13,819 nucleotides of DNA from Pseudomonadota bacterium. GTDB taxonomy: Bacteria > Pseudomonadota > Gammaproteobacteria > Burkholderiales > Burkholderiaceae_B. The stretch lies in NCBI GenBank assembly GCA_023388835.1, contig JAEWFK010000152.1, positions 1-13,819 on the forward strand. The letters are read 5' to 3'. The notes below the pieces were generated by a model. It made no database searches. It was not told the origin of the DNA and was given only the letters and a program-made list of their open reading frames with translations. A program made the position numbers and the translations under genes. Position 1 is the first letter of the stretch. Each line of letters starts with the position of its first letter. Shown here in pieces: positions 1-9,356 of the stretch.

Positions 1-25
1 CGGCATCCAGATTGATGGTGGACAT
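1..25 (-). CDS. Possible 5' end of the next operon gene (rpsA by synteny), partial
   Basis: An ATG on the minus strand at 25-23 opens a frame reading MSTINLDA to the window edge. Eight residues are too few to identify a protein. In related Burkholderiales the gene after cmk is usually rpsA, encoding ribosomal protein S1, and S1 proteins of this group often start with a short Ser/Thr-rich leader, so rpsA is the natural guess. The upstream Shine-Dalgarno signal is poor: only GGA about 6 nt before the ATG. That would suit rpsA, whose known E. coli start region also lacks a strong one. An alternative in-phase-independent ATG lies at 36-34. The identification is inference from gene order, not from sequence. 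Confidence 0.35.
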
Positions 26-37
26 TCGTGATCCATT

Positions 38-113
38 GGCCGGGATGGCCGGTAATAACACACCGGGTTGCCCCAGTGGAGTTGATAAAATTGGCCTTTC
101 AGTTGCCTGAAAG
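38..113 (-). other. Two small inverted repeats upstream of the partial left-edge gene
   Basis: Read on the minus strand, positions 113-96 form a perfect 7-bp stem, CTTTCAG and CTGAAAG, closed by a GCAA loop (GNRA class). A second, GGCC/GGCC, pairing is possible at 50-38, just before the possible start codon at 25; it lies in a 7-base direct repeat, TGGCCGG, at 37-43 and 46-52. The first hairpin is followed by AATTTTATC rather than a clean U-tract, so it is a poor terminator. If the next gene is rpsA these could belong to its structured leader, but that is speculation. Confidence 0.35.
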
Positions 114-119
114 ACACCT

Positions 120-241
120 TTGAAACCTTCCGGGTTCCTTAAATGCGGACTCCTTATTGAATGCGGATTCCTTAAAACCCGCTTTTTTGAAATCCGCTTT
201 TTTGAAACCCACTTCCTTGAAACCCACTTCTTTGAAGCCCC
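120..241. repeat. Degenerate tandem repeats, 15-bp period
   Basis: Units aligned on TTGAAAcCCrCTTyy begin at 157, 172, 187, 202, 217 and 232, exactly 15 bases apart. Two looser copies begin at 120 and 139, with 19- and 18-base spacing. Neighbouring units differ at a few bases; 202-216 and 217-231 differ only at the last base. Because the period is a multiple of three, frames stay open on both strands: a stop-bounded minus frame at 272-102 reads as GFKEV/GFKKA-type pentapeptides. That frame has no ATG and no ribosome binding site. The pattern looks like a minisatellite made by replication slippage in the cmk downstream region. Confidence 0.75.
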
Positions 242-245
242 TTAT

Positions 246-276
246 CGCCAGGCTGCTAAAAACGCCAGGCTGCTAA
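246..276. repeat. Direct repeat of 14 bp, two copies
   Basis: CGCCAGGCTGCTAA occurs perfectly at 246-259 and again at 263-276, separated by three bases. It directly adjoins the 15-bp tandem repeats, so it is part of the same repeat-rich stretch between cmk and the left-edge gene. No function is apparent. Confidence 0.8.
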
Positions 277-296
277 GAAGTCCCTTCATACTTCTT
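275..296 (-). terminator. Possible weak hairpin downstream of cmk
   Basis: AAGAAGT at 275-281 and ACTTCTT at 290-296 can pair as a 7-bp stem around an 8-base loop, 12 bases past the cmk stop codon. On the minus strand no U-run follows at once; the nearest TTTTT (262-258 on the minus strand) comes about 12 bases later. It may be an mRNA 3' structure or a partial terminator. Readthrough into the left-edge gene seems likely. The stem is A/T-rich and I give it low weight. Confidence 0.25.
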
Positions 297-323
297 GCTA
301 GGCCCCTTCATACCTTCTTGCCA
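282..323. repeat. Duplicated 3' end of cmk (imperfect 19-bp repeat)
   Basis: CCCTTCATACTTCTTGCTA at 282-300 is repeated as CCCTTCATACCTTCTTGCCA at 304-323. The right copy carries the last codons and the TGA stop of cmk (stop at 310-308). The left copy is outside the gene. This implies a local duplication of the cmk 3' end that has since diverged by a one-base gap and a substitution. Confidence 0.7.
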
Positions 324-979
324 GACCATAAGTCGAGCACTGCCTTGACTGTCTGATCTATGGTAAGCCCCGAGGAATCCACCCTGACCGCATCTGTGGC
401 GGCCGCTAGCGGCGCATTCGCCCGGTTCCGGTCTCGCGCATCGCGCGCCCGCATGTCTTCTAGAAGGTCGGTTAGATTAACAGAAAAGCCCTTTTCCATC
501 AACTGCTTATAGCGCCTTTCCGCCCTGGCCTCTACGTCGGCAACCAGGAAAATTTTGAGCGGCGCATCGGGGAACACAATGGTACCCATATCCCGTCCGT
601 CCGCCACCAGGCCGGGCGGACGAAGGAAATCGCGCTGGCGCTGCAGCAGGGCGTCGCGCACCGGCTGATACGCCGCAATACGGGAAGCAAGATTGCCAAT
701 ATGCTCTTCACGGATAAGGCCGGCGACATCTTCGCCGCCCACCATGATGCGCCCGCCCCGAAAGGCAGCTTCCAGGCCACGCGCGACGGAGGCCACACCC
801 TGCACGTCGTCGGCACTGCGGCCCGAGCGCAGCACGCCCAGGGCCGTCAGGCGGTAGAGCGCACCGCTATCGAGCGCCGCCCAGCCCAGCTGCTCGGCCA
901 CCTTGCTGGCGATTGTTCCCTTCCCGGAAGCGGTCGGGCCGTCGATGGTTATGACTGGCACACTGGAAGCTTCGTTCAT
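308..979 (-). CDS. cmk: Cytidylate (CMP/dCMP) kinase
   Basis: A 223-residue cytosolic enzyme that phosphorylates CMP and dCMP with ATP to give the diphosphates, feeding RNA, DNA and CDP-lipid synthesis. The N-terminus carries the P-loop GPTASGKGT (residues 14-22), followed by DSGALYR (37-43), typical of the NMP-binding part, and DGRDMGT in the central region. Length is normal for the family. I chose the ATG at 979 because it starts just before the conserved P-loop strand and overlaps the aroA stop as ATGA, the same junction seen at tyrA/aroA. A longer frame from 1090 would add 37 residues lying inside aroA and matching nothing in the family. The C-terminal codons lie in a local duplication (282-323). 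It is the last complete gene of the gyrA-led unit. Confidence 0.96.
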   Translation of the reverse strand: MNEASSVPVITIDGPTASGKGTIASKVAEQLGWAALDSGALYRLTALGVLRSGRSADDVQGVASVARGLEAAFRGGRIMVGGEDVAGLIREEHIGNLASRIAAYQPVRDALLQRQRDFLRPPGLVADGRDMGTIVFPDAPLKIFLVADVEARAERRYKQLMEKGFSVNLTDLLEDMRARDARDRNRANAPLAAATDAVRVDSSGLTIDQTVKAVLDLWSGKKV

Positions 980-2304
980 GGCCGCACCAGAGTTTGGTAA
1001 ACATCGAAATATTCCGGAAAGGTCTTCCCGACGCAGGCCGGGTCCAGAATGGTCACAGGCACGCCGCCGAAAGCCGCCAGAGAAAAACACATGGCCATGC
1101 GGTGGTCGTCATAAGTATGGATGGCGGCGCTGCGCCAGCCGCCGGGCGGAATGGGATGCACCTTGAGCCAATCCGGCCCGGATTCCACCTGCGCGCCCAG
1201 CTTGGCCAGTTCGGTGTGCATGGCATGAATGCGGTCAGTCTCTTTCACGCGCCAGCTGCCGATATTGCGCAAAGTGCAGGGGCCGTCCGCAAAAAGCGCC
1301 ATGGCCGCCGCAGTCATGGCCGCATCCGGAATCAGGTTGAAATCCTGATCAAATGCACGCAAACGTTCTCCGTCCGCAACCCGCATGCCCGCCACTTCGA
1401 CCGCGTCCGCGTCCAGAGTCACGGTCGCTCCCATGGCGCGCACCACGTCCGCGAAAGCCATGTCGCCCTGAATGCTATGCGCTCCTGCCCCTTCGATACG
1501 TAAAGGCCCGCCGCCGATCGCGCCCAGCGCCATGAAGTAGGACGCGGACGAGGCATCGCCCTCGATCTGGTATTCCCCTGGAGAGCGATAACTTGCGCCC
1601 GCCGGCACGATGAAGCGCTGCCAGCCTTCCCGGCTCACCTGCACGCCGAAGCGTTCCATCAGCTTGAGCGTGATCAGGATATAAGGTTGGGAAATTAGGT
1701 CGCCGTCGACTTCGATCACGACATCGGTCGCGCTCGGGCCCGCCAGCAACGGCGCGGCCATCAGCAGGGCCGTGAGGAACTGGCTGGAAACATTGCCTTT
1801 GATACGCACGGGCCGGCCCGCTTCGAGCGCGCCGCGTCCAATACGCAGCGGCGGATAACCCGATGAGCCCACGTACTCGATGTCGGCCCCAAGCACCTGA
1901 AGCGCGTCAACGAGGTCGCCAATGGGCCGCTCGTGCATGCGCGGCACGCCCGAGAGTTCGAAGTCGCCTCCGTGGAGCGCCAACGCGGCAGTCAATGGGC
2001 GGAAAGCGGTTCCTGCGTTACCGAGAAACAGTTTCGCCGCTTGCACGGGAAAACGCCCCACGCCGTTTACGGCCACGCTGTCGAGGCCAAGGGGCTCCAA
2101 TACAACGCCCAACGTGCGCAAGGCCTGCAGCATCACCCGAGTGTCATCGGAGTCCAGAAGGCCGTGCAGGACGGTCCGGCCTCGGGCGAGCGCCGCGAGC
2201 AGCAGCACGCGATTGGATATGCTTTTTGAGCCCGGCAGCTTCACTGCGCCATGCGCACTTCCGACTGGTGCCAGTACCAATTCTTCGGGTCTATCGTAGG
2301 TCAT
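976..2304 (-). CDS. aroA: 3-phosphoshikimate 1-carboxyvinyltransferase (EPSP synthase)
   Basis: A 442-residue cytosolic enzyme joining shikimate 3-phosphate and phosphoenolpyruvate to EPSP, the sixth shikimate step. Visible signatures are PGSKSISNR (24-32), the PEP/glyphosate-site loop LGNAGTAFRPL (94-104), EGDASSASY (248-256), the catalytic aspartate in PDAAM (D327) and KETDR (354-358). The loop keeps the glycine and proline of class I enzymes, so intrinsic glyphosate sensitivity is expected. AGGAG lies 9 nt before the ATG, inside the end of tyrA. The start overlaps the tyrA stop and the stop overlaps the cmk start, both as ATGA, suggesting coupled translation. The product feeds chorismate, the substrate of the neighbouring PheA. 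Confidence 0.97.
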   Translation of the reverse strand: MTYDRPEELVLAPVGSAHGAVKLPGSKSISNRVLLLAALARGRTVLHGLLDSDDTRVMLQALRTLGVVLEPLGLDSVAVNGVGRFPVQAAKLFLGNAGTAFRPLTAALALHGGDFELSGVPRMHERPIGDLVDALQVLGADIEYVGSSGYPPLRIGRGALEAGRPVRIKGNVSSQFLTALLMAAPLLAGPSATDVVIEVDGDLISQPYILITLKLMERFGVQVSREGWQRFIVPAGASYRSPGEYQIEGDASSASYFMALGAIGGGPLRIEGAGAHSIQGDMAFADVVRAMGATVTLDADAVEVAGMRVADGERLRAFDQDFNLIPDAAMTAAAMALFADGPCTLRNIGSWRVKETDRIHAMHTELAKLGAQVESGPDWLKVHPIPPGGWRSAAIHTYDDHRMAMCFSLAAFGGVPVTILDPACVGKTFPEYFDVYQTLVRP

Positions 2305-3206
2305 TTGAGTCCGCTCCTGCTACCCCAGAAACGCCTGGCCAGCGCAGCGCGTTCCAGAAAGTCGTGCAGCCGCACGTCATCGCTCGCGAGCAAAGCCTGC
2401 TCGGCTTCGTCGAGCGCCTTTCTGACTTCTGTCAGTTCAGAGAGCACCGCATCGCGGTTGGCCATGAAAATGTCCCGCCAGATTTCCGGGGACCCCGCCG
2501 CAATGCGCGTGAAATCCCGAAAGCCGCTACCCGCCAGCTCCATGCGCACATCGGAATTTTCGGAACGCGCGACCTGCCACATATAGACCGAAGATAAAAA
2601 GTGCGGGACATGGCTCACCGACGCCAACACGATGTCATGGGTCTCGGGCTCCATAGTGATGACGCGCGCGCCACAGGCCTCCCAAAGCTTCGTGATGCTC
2701 CGGCGGGCTTCCGGCGTGTTTTCCTCGAGGGGCGTCAGAATAACGCTGCGATCTTCGTAGAGCTCGGCCGTGGCCGCTGCCGGGCCGGCCTTTTCTGCCC
2801 CTGCAATGGGATGGCCGGGCACGAACTGAGCGACGCGATCGCCCAGCGCGGCGCGGGCCGCCTGAACGACATCCACCTTGGTGCTGCCGGCATCGGTGAT
2901 CAAGGTGCCGGGCCGCAGCCGAGGCAACAGGCCTTCGAGCACACTTTGCGTGATGCCCACGGGTACCGAGAGCAGGATGATGTCGGCCTGTTCCGCCGCT
3001 TCTTCCAGGGTGGCTTCGGAATCGATCAGCCCCAGCTCCACCGCCTGCTGCAGCGACTTCCTATTACGCCCGACGCCCAGCACTTTGCTCACGGCGCCCT
3101 TGCGACGCAACGCGGCGGCGAAGGAGCCCCCGATGAGGCCGACACCGACCACAGCGAGCACAGGCGGCTTCGCCGGGGTGTCGGCTGACTGATTGGGTTG
3201 GTGCAT
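2301..3206 (-). CDS. tyrA: Prephenate dehydrogenase
   Basis: A 301-residue cytosolic enzyme that oxidatively decarboxylates prephenate toward tyrosine. A Rossmann NAD(P)-binding motif, GVGLIGG, sits at 21-27. The catalytic region shows GHPIAG (131-136) with its histidine, and a helical dimerisation part carries SHVPH (198-202). No chorismate mutase domain is fused, unlike enteric TyrA; here the mutase is on PheA. I see no C-terminal ACT domain. Whether it prefers prephenate or arogenate, or NAD or NADP, cannot be read with confidence. GGGGG lies 5-9 nt before the start, in an 8-nt gap after pheA, and the stop overlaps aroA as ATGA. Confidence 0.95.
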   Translation of the reverse strand: MHQPNQSADTPAKPPVLAVVGVGLIGGSFAAALRRKGAVSKVLGVGRNRKSLQQAVELGLIDSEATLEEAAEQADIILLSVPVGITQSVLEGLLPRLRPGTLITDAGSTKVDVVQAARAALGDRVAQFVPGHPIAGAEKAGPAAATAELYEDRSVILTPLEENTPEARRSITKLWEACGARVITMEPETHDIVLASVSHVPHFLSSVYMWQVARSENSDVRMELAGSGFRDFTRIAAGSPEIWRDIFMANRDAVLSELTEVRKALDEAEQALLASDDVRLHDFLERAALARRFWGSRSGLK

Positions 3207-3214
3207 TCCGCCCC

Positions 3215-4300
3215 CTATTGTTTGGGGTAGGAACCCAGTTCCTTGAAGAAAGCCACTTCTTTTTTGAGCTCGATCAGAGCCTTGGCTACCTTGGGGTCGT
3301 TACGGTGACCCAGCACGTCTACATAGAAGTAGTATTCCCACTGCCCCGTGCGAGCGGGACGCGATTCAAAGCGCGTCATGGACACGCCGTTGCCGGCCAG
3401 AGGCGCAAGCATGGTATAGACCGCACCGGCTCGATTGGGCACTGCGAGAATGATGCTCGTCTGGTCATCGCCCGTGGGCAGGGTTTCGATCCGGCCAACT
3501 GCAAGAAAGCGGGTGCGGTTCTGGGGGTCGTCCTGGATGCCGGAAGACACCGCCTGGAGATCCCAGGCGTGGGCGGCATAGTCGCCCGCGATGGCCGCCA
3601 CGGAAGGATCCTGGGACGCCATGCGCGCGGCTTCACTGTTGCTCGAGGCCGCATCCAGCGGCAGAGCCGGATAGTTGCGCATCAGCCAGCCGCGGCACTG
3701 TGCCAGCGCCTGCGGATGGGCGACGATCCGGGTCACGCCCTCCATGCTGCCCGAAGAGGTCAGCAGGTTGTGATGAATCTTGATGGAGCGTTCACCGAGG
3801 ATCTTCAGGGGGGAGTTCAACAACAGGTCGAGCGTGCGATTCACGGCGCCTTCCGTGGAATTCTCGACCGGCACAACGCCCACATTCGCTTGCCCGGCTT
3901 CCACCGCGCGGAACACCTCATCGAACGAGTCGCATCGTATCGGTTCAATGGCGTGCCCGAAGTGCTCAAAGGCCGCCTGTTCCGAGAAAGAGCCCTGCGG
4001 CCCCAAGTAGGCCACGGCCAGCACGCTTTCCAGCCCTCGGCAGGTGGAGATGATCTGGGTCCAGACGGCGTCGATCGCTTCCGGTGTGAAGGGGCCCTGG
4101 TTTCTCGCCTGCAAAGACCGGATGATCGTGGCTTCGCGTTCCGGCTTGAGCACCGGCCCCTCGACATCGAATTCCTTCTTGACGTCGCCCACGGCCTGGG
4201 CGGTACGGCCCCGCTCATTCAACAGTTCGAGGATTTGTTCGTCGATCGCATCTATGCGCTGACGCAAGGGCTGCAAGCGCGCGAGCAAAGTGTTATCCAT
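3215..4300 (-). CDS. pheA: Bifunctional chorismate mutase/prephenate dehydratase (P-protein)
   Basis: A 361-residue cytosolic enzyme converting chorismate to prephenate and then to phenylpyruvate for phenylalanine. Domains in order: AroQ-type helical chorismate mutase (about 1-90, with LLNERGRTAQAVGDVK and LKPERE), prephenate dehydratase (about 95-275, with GPQGSFSEQAA, VPVENSTEGAV and the catalytic NRTRF at 261-265), and a regulatory ACT domain (about 280-355). The ACT domain keeps the AGAV (291-294) and ESRP (312-315) motifs that correspond to the GALV and ESRP phenylalanine-binding sites of E. coli PheA, so feedback inhibition by phenylalanine is expected. The start overlaps the end of serC by 8 nt. 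The best Shine-Dalgarno match, AGGAA, lies about 13 nt upstream, so coupling to serC translation may matter. Confidence 0.97.
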   Translation of the reverse strand: MDNTLLARLQPLRQRIDAIDEQILELLNERGRTAQAVGDVKKEFDVEGPVLKPEREATIIRSLQARNQGPFTPEAIDAVWTQIISTCRGLESVLAVAYLGPQGSFSEQAAFEHFGHAIEPIRCDSFDEVFRAVEAGQANVGVVPVENSTEGAVNRTLDLLLNSPLKILGERSIKIHHNLLTSSGSMEGVTRIVAHPQALAQCRGWLMRNYPALPLDAASSNSEAARMASQDPSVAAIAGDYAAHAWDLQAVSSGIQDDPQNRTRFLAVGRIETLPTGDDQTSIILAVPNRAGAVYTMLAPLAGNGVSMTRFESRPARTGQWEYYFYVDVLGHRNDPKVAKALIELKKEVAFFKELGSYPKQ

Positions 4301-5524
4301 ATTGTCGTTCGAATTCCTGCATGTAAGTAATCAAGGCCTGGACGGCTTCGAAAGGCACGGCGTTGTAAATGGATGCCCGCATGCCTCCCACGCTCTTGTG
4401 GCCCTTGAGCTGCAGCAGCCCGCGAGCTTCGGCGTCTGCGAGGAAGCGTGCGTTCAAGGACTCGTCCTTCAGGAAGAACGGTACGTTCATGCGGGAGCGC
4501 GCGGGCCCGTGGATCCTGCTCTCGTAAAAAGATGAATTGTCGAGCGCGGCGTAGAGCGCCTGCGCCTTGCGGATGTTCTGGGCTTCGATACCGGCAATGC
4601 CGCCCTGCCGCTTCAGCCACTTGAACACCAGCCCGGCAATGTAAATCGAGTAGGTCGGGGGCGTATTGAACATCGAGCCGGCGGCCGCTACGTTGGCGTA
4701 ATCGAAGACCGACGGGCAAACAGGCAGCGCATGGCCGATGAGGTCCTTGCGCACGATCACAATCGTGGCGCCGGAAGGTCCGGCGTTCTTCTGTGCGCCG
4801 GCGTAGACCAGACCGACTTTCGAAAAATCGATGGGGCGGGAGAGAATATGCGAAGAAGCGTCCACCACCAGCGGAACATCGGGCGCGCCGATGTCGGCCA
4901 TGTCGGGGAAATCCACGAATTCGATGCCGCCGATCGTCTCGTTACTGCATACATGCAGATACGCGGCATCAGGCCGGACGCGCCAGGCATCGGGCATGGG
5001 AAACCATGTCCAAGCGGACTGTTCACGCCCGTCGATAGTGATCGTATCGCCGCTGGAAGCCGCCACGGCGATGTCGCCATAGCGCTGAGCCTCCTTGTGC
5101 GACTTGACCGACCAGGTGCCGGTAAGAATGTAATCGGCCTTGCCAGCCCCGTTGCGTCCGATCAGGTTCAGAGGAATCAGCGCATTCTCTGCTGTCGCCC
5201 CGCCCTGCATGAAAAGGATCTCGAAGTCATCAGGCACCGCGAGCAATTCGCGCAGGTCAGCAAGTGTCTCTTCGTATATTTGCGTGAAATGCTTGCCCCG
5301 ATGGCTCATTTCCATGACGGACATGCCGCTGCCGCGCCAGTCGGTCATTTCGCTTGCGGCCTGTTCCAGGACCTCAAGCGGCAGCGCGGACGGCCCGGCC
5401 GAGAAATTCCATGGGCGGCCCGCCGGTTTTGCGCCGGTTCCGACCGCATCATCGCGTCGCGGCGCTCCATCCAACTGAGCGGCGTCTTCCCCGAATGCGA
5501 TTCCTATGCGTGCGTTCGTACCCA

Positions 5525-5525
<1 letters not shown>
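4293..5525 (-). CDS. serC: Phosphoserine aminotransferase
   Basis: A PLP-dependent class V aminotransferase of 410 residues. It makes 3-phosphoserine from 3-phosphohydroxypyruvate and glutamate, and also acts in the pyridoxal phosphate pathway. The family core starts at WNFSAGPSALP (39-49). MEMSHRGK (71-78), GGAT (108-111), NETIGG (195-200) and the PLP lysine K246 in GAQKNAGPSG follow. About 36 residues precede the core, a non-family extension rich in Asp, Gly and Ala. I keep the long start because its ATG overlaps the gyrA stop as TAATG behind GGGAGAAGAG, a good ribosome site, and because no ATG or GTG lies between it and the core. A TTG at codon 18 is the only internal alternative. Confidence 0.95.
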
Positions 5526-8257
<2,732 letters not shown>

Positions 8258-8317
8258 GGATGCGGGGTCTCTTTCTCTTGAAAAACGTGAAAACGGCCGC
8301 AGGCGGGCGAAGGGTAG

Positions 8318-8326
8318 ATTCTAGCA
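8318..8326 (-). promoter_or_regulatory. Putative extended -10 promoter for gyrA
   Basis: On the minus strand 8326-8318 reads TGCTAGAAT, a match to the extended -10 form TGnTAnAAT, about 60 bases before the gyrA start codon. No good -35 element is visible at 17 bases, which extended -10 promoters can tolerate. The leader to the ATG would be about 55 nt. Pattern match only. Confidence 0.45.
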
Positions 8327-8440
8327 CCTGCGGGCTCCGTTCTTGCTGTAGGGCCCCTGGGGCGGGGGCTGGGAGCCGCGTTTCCAGAACCCGTTGAGGC
8401 TGCTTTTACCCTGTTGCCTAAAACCAACAACTAAACCGAA

Positions 8441-8511
8441 CTTCCCGGATAATTCGGTCCTTATGGGCCGGTTCGCTCGGGAAGGCTGAAACAAGGCATG
8501 CGAAATGCCTT
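8441..8511. other. Paired structured elements in the gyrA-ompA intergenic region
   Basis: CTTCCCG (8441-8447) pairs with CGGGAAG (8478-8484). Inside it, CGGTCC (8454-8459) pairs with GGGCCG (8464-8469) with one G-T wobble, around a TTAT loop. The two stems are separated by 7-base strands on each side, giving a symmetric nested hairpin. A second perfect 7-bp inverted repeat, AAGGCAT and ATGCCTT, follows at 8493-8511 with a GCGAA loop. Neither ends in a U-run. The elements sit between the two candidate promoters, so they may be protein-binding sites or part of an unannotated RNA. The rest of 8258-8651 holds no gene that I can support. Confidence 0.45.
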
Positions 8512-8550
8512 AAGATTCGGCCTAACACGCATGAAACCCAGCGCAATTCT

Positions 8551-8577
8551 TTGATCACATCATCGCGTTGCTATACT
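8551..8577 (+). promoter_or_regulatory. Putative sigma-70 promoter for ompA
   Basis: TATACT at 8572-8577 is a good -10 hexamer. TTGATC at 8551-8556 resembles a -35 but lies only 15 bases away; shifting to TTTGAT at 8550 gives 16. Transcription would start near 8585, leaving a leader of about 67 nt before ompA. Confidence 0.5.
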
Positions 8578-8651
8578 GGCTCCGTTTTCTTGATATGCGG
8601 CGGGGGTTCGCTGCGGTCACTTACCAGCATTAAGCTCAAACGAGGAGAAAC

Positions 8652-9230
8652 ATGAACAAACCCTCCAAAATCGCATTGGCACTCGCTATCGCAGCCGCTA
8701 CGGCATCCGGCGCAGTCTCCGCACAGACTGTCGACAACTGGCGCAACCCGTTTGGCGACGTTTGGATGAACGGAACCAACGAACTTTGCTGGCGCAACAA
8801 CTTCTGGACGCCCGCTACCGGCGTTCCTGGCTGCGACGGCGTACCGGTCGCCCAGGCTCCGGTCGTTGCCCCGACCGCCACCAAGGTCGTCCTGAACGCT
8901 GACACCTTCTTCGACTTCGACAAAGACACGCTGAAGCCCGAAGGCCGTCAGGTTCTTGACCAAGTCGCCGGCCAAGTCGACACGCTGAACCTCGAAACTC
9001 TCATCGCCGTCGGCCACACCGACTCCATCGGTAGCGAGCAGTACAACCAAGGTCTGTCGGAGCGCCGTGCCAACTCCGTGAAGAACTACCTGGTCAGCAA
9101 GGGCATTGCTTCCGACCGTATCTACACGGAAGGCAAGGGCGAAACCAGCCCCGTGGCATCGAACGCCACTCGTGAAGGCCGTGCTCAGAACCGCCGCGTG
9201 GAAATCGAGATCGTCGGTACGCGCAAGTAA
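8652..9230 (+). CDS. ompA: OmpA-family peptidoglycan-binding envelope protein
   Basis: A 192-residue secreted protein. Residues 1-24 form a signal peptide (MNKPSK, a hydrophobic Ala-rich stretch, cleavage after AVSA). The mature part begins QTVDNWRNPFGD and holds two cysteines, C46 and C61, that could form a disulfide. The rest is an OmpA C-terminal domain (about 78-190) with FFDFDKDTL and GHTDSIGSEQYNQGLSERRANSV. In it D124 and R139 hold the places of the residues that bind diaminopimelate in peptidoglycan. There is no room for an 8-strand beta-barrel, so this is the short form known from Bordetella-type genomes, not E. coli-like OmpA. GAGGAG lies 4 nt before the ATG, a strong site fitting an abundant protein. 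An intrinsic terminator follows, so it is probably mostly monocistronic. Confidence 0.93.
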   Translation: MNKPSKIALALAIAAATASGAVSAQTVDNWRNPFGDVWMNGTNELCWRNNFWTPATGVPGCDGVPVAQAPVVAPTATKVVLNADTFFDFDKDTLKPEGRQVLDQVAGQVDTLNLETLIAVGHTDSIGSEQYNQGLSERRANSVKNYLVSKGIASDRIYTEGKGETSPVASNATREGRAQNRRVEIEIVGTRK

Positions 9231-9266
9231 TCATGGCGCCGCAACGATAGCGGCTTTCATGACTAC

Positions 9267-9297
9267 AATAAGGGCTCCGCATTGCGGGGCCCTTATT
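9267..9297 (+). terminator. Intrinsic terminator after ompA
   Basis: AATAAGGGCTCCGC (9267-9280) pairs with GCGGGGCCCTTATT (9284-9297) around an ATT loop: a 14-bp stem with a single G-T wobble. It lies 36 bases past the ompA stop. The TTATT arm and following CATTTC supply only a short U-rich tail. The stem is nearly symmetric, so it could act in both directions. Confidence 0.85.
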
Positions 9298-9356
9298 CAT
9301 TTCAGGGCCGGGTCGGCGTGGCCGGCACGGCGGCCCAGAACGTCAAAGGCAACAAC

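Noticed and set aside
120..323. CRISPR array in the repeat-rich stretch behind cmk
   Set aside because: Units are too short, contiguous and degenerate, with no unique spacers and no cas genes.
120..356. Plus-strand 78-codon frame with FFETH-like repeats
   Set aside because: It starts at TTG, has no ribosome site, follows from the 15-bp repeats and runs antisense into cmk.
980..1090. Longer cmk start adding 37 residues
   Set aside because: The addition lies wholly inside aroA, has no family resemblance, and the ATGA overlap at 979 is a better start.
9282..9356. Longer ubiG start at 9282
   Set aside because: The ATG lies inside the ompA terminator hairpin, and the added residues are unlike UbiG; the ATG at 9357 has AAAGG and the expected N-terminus.
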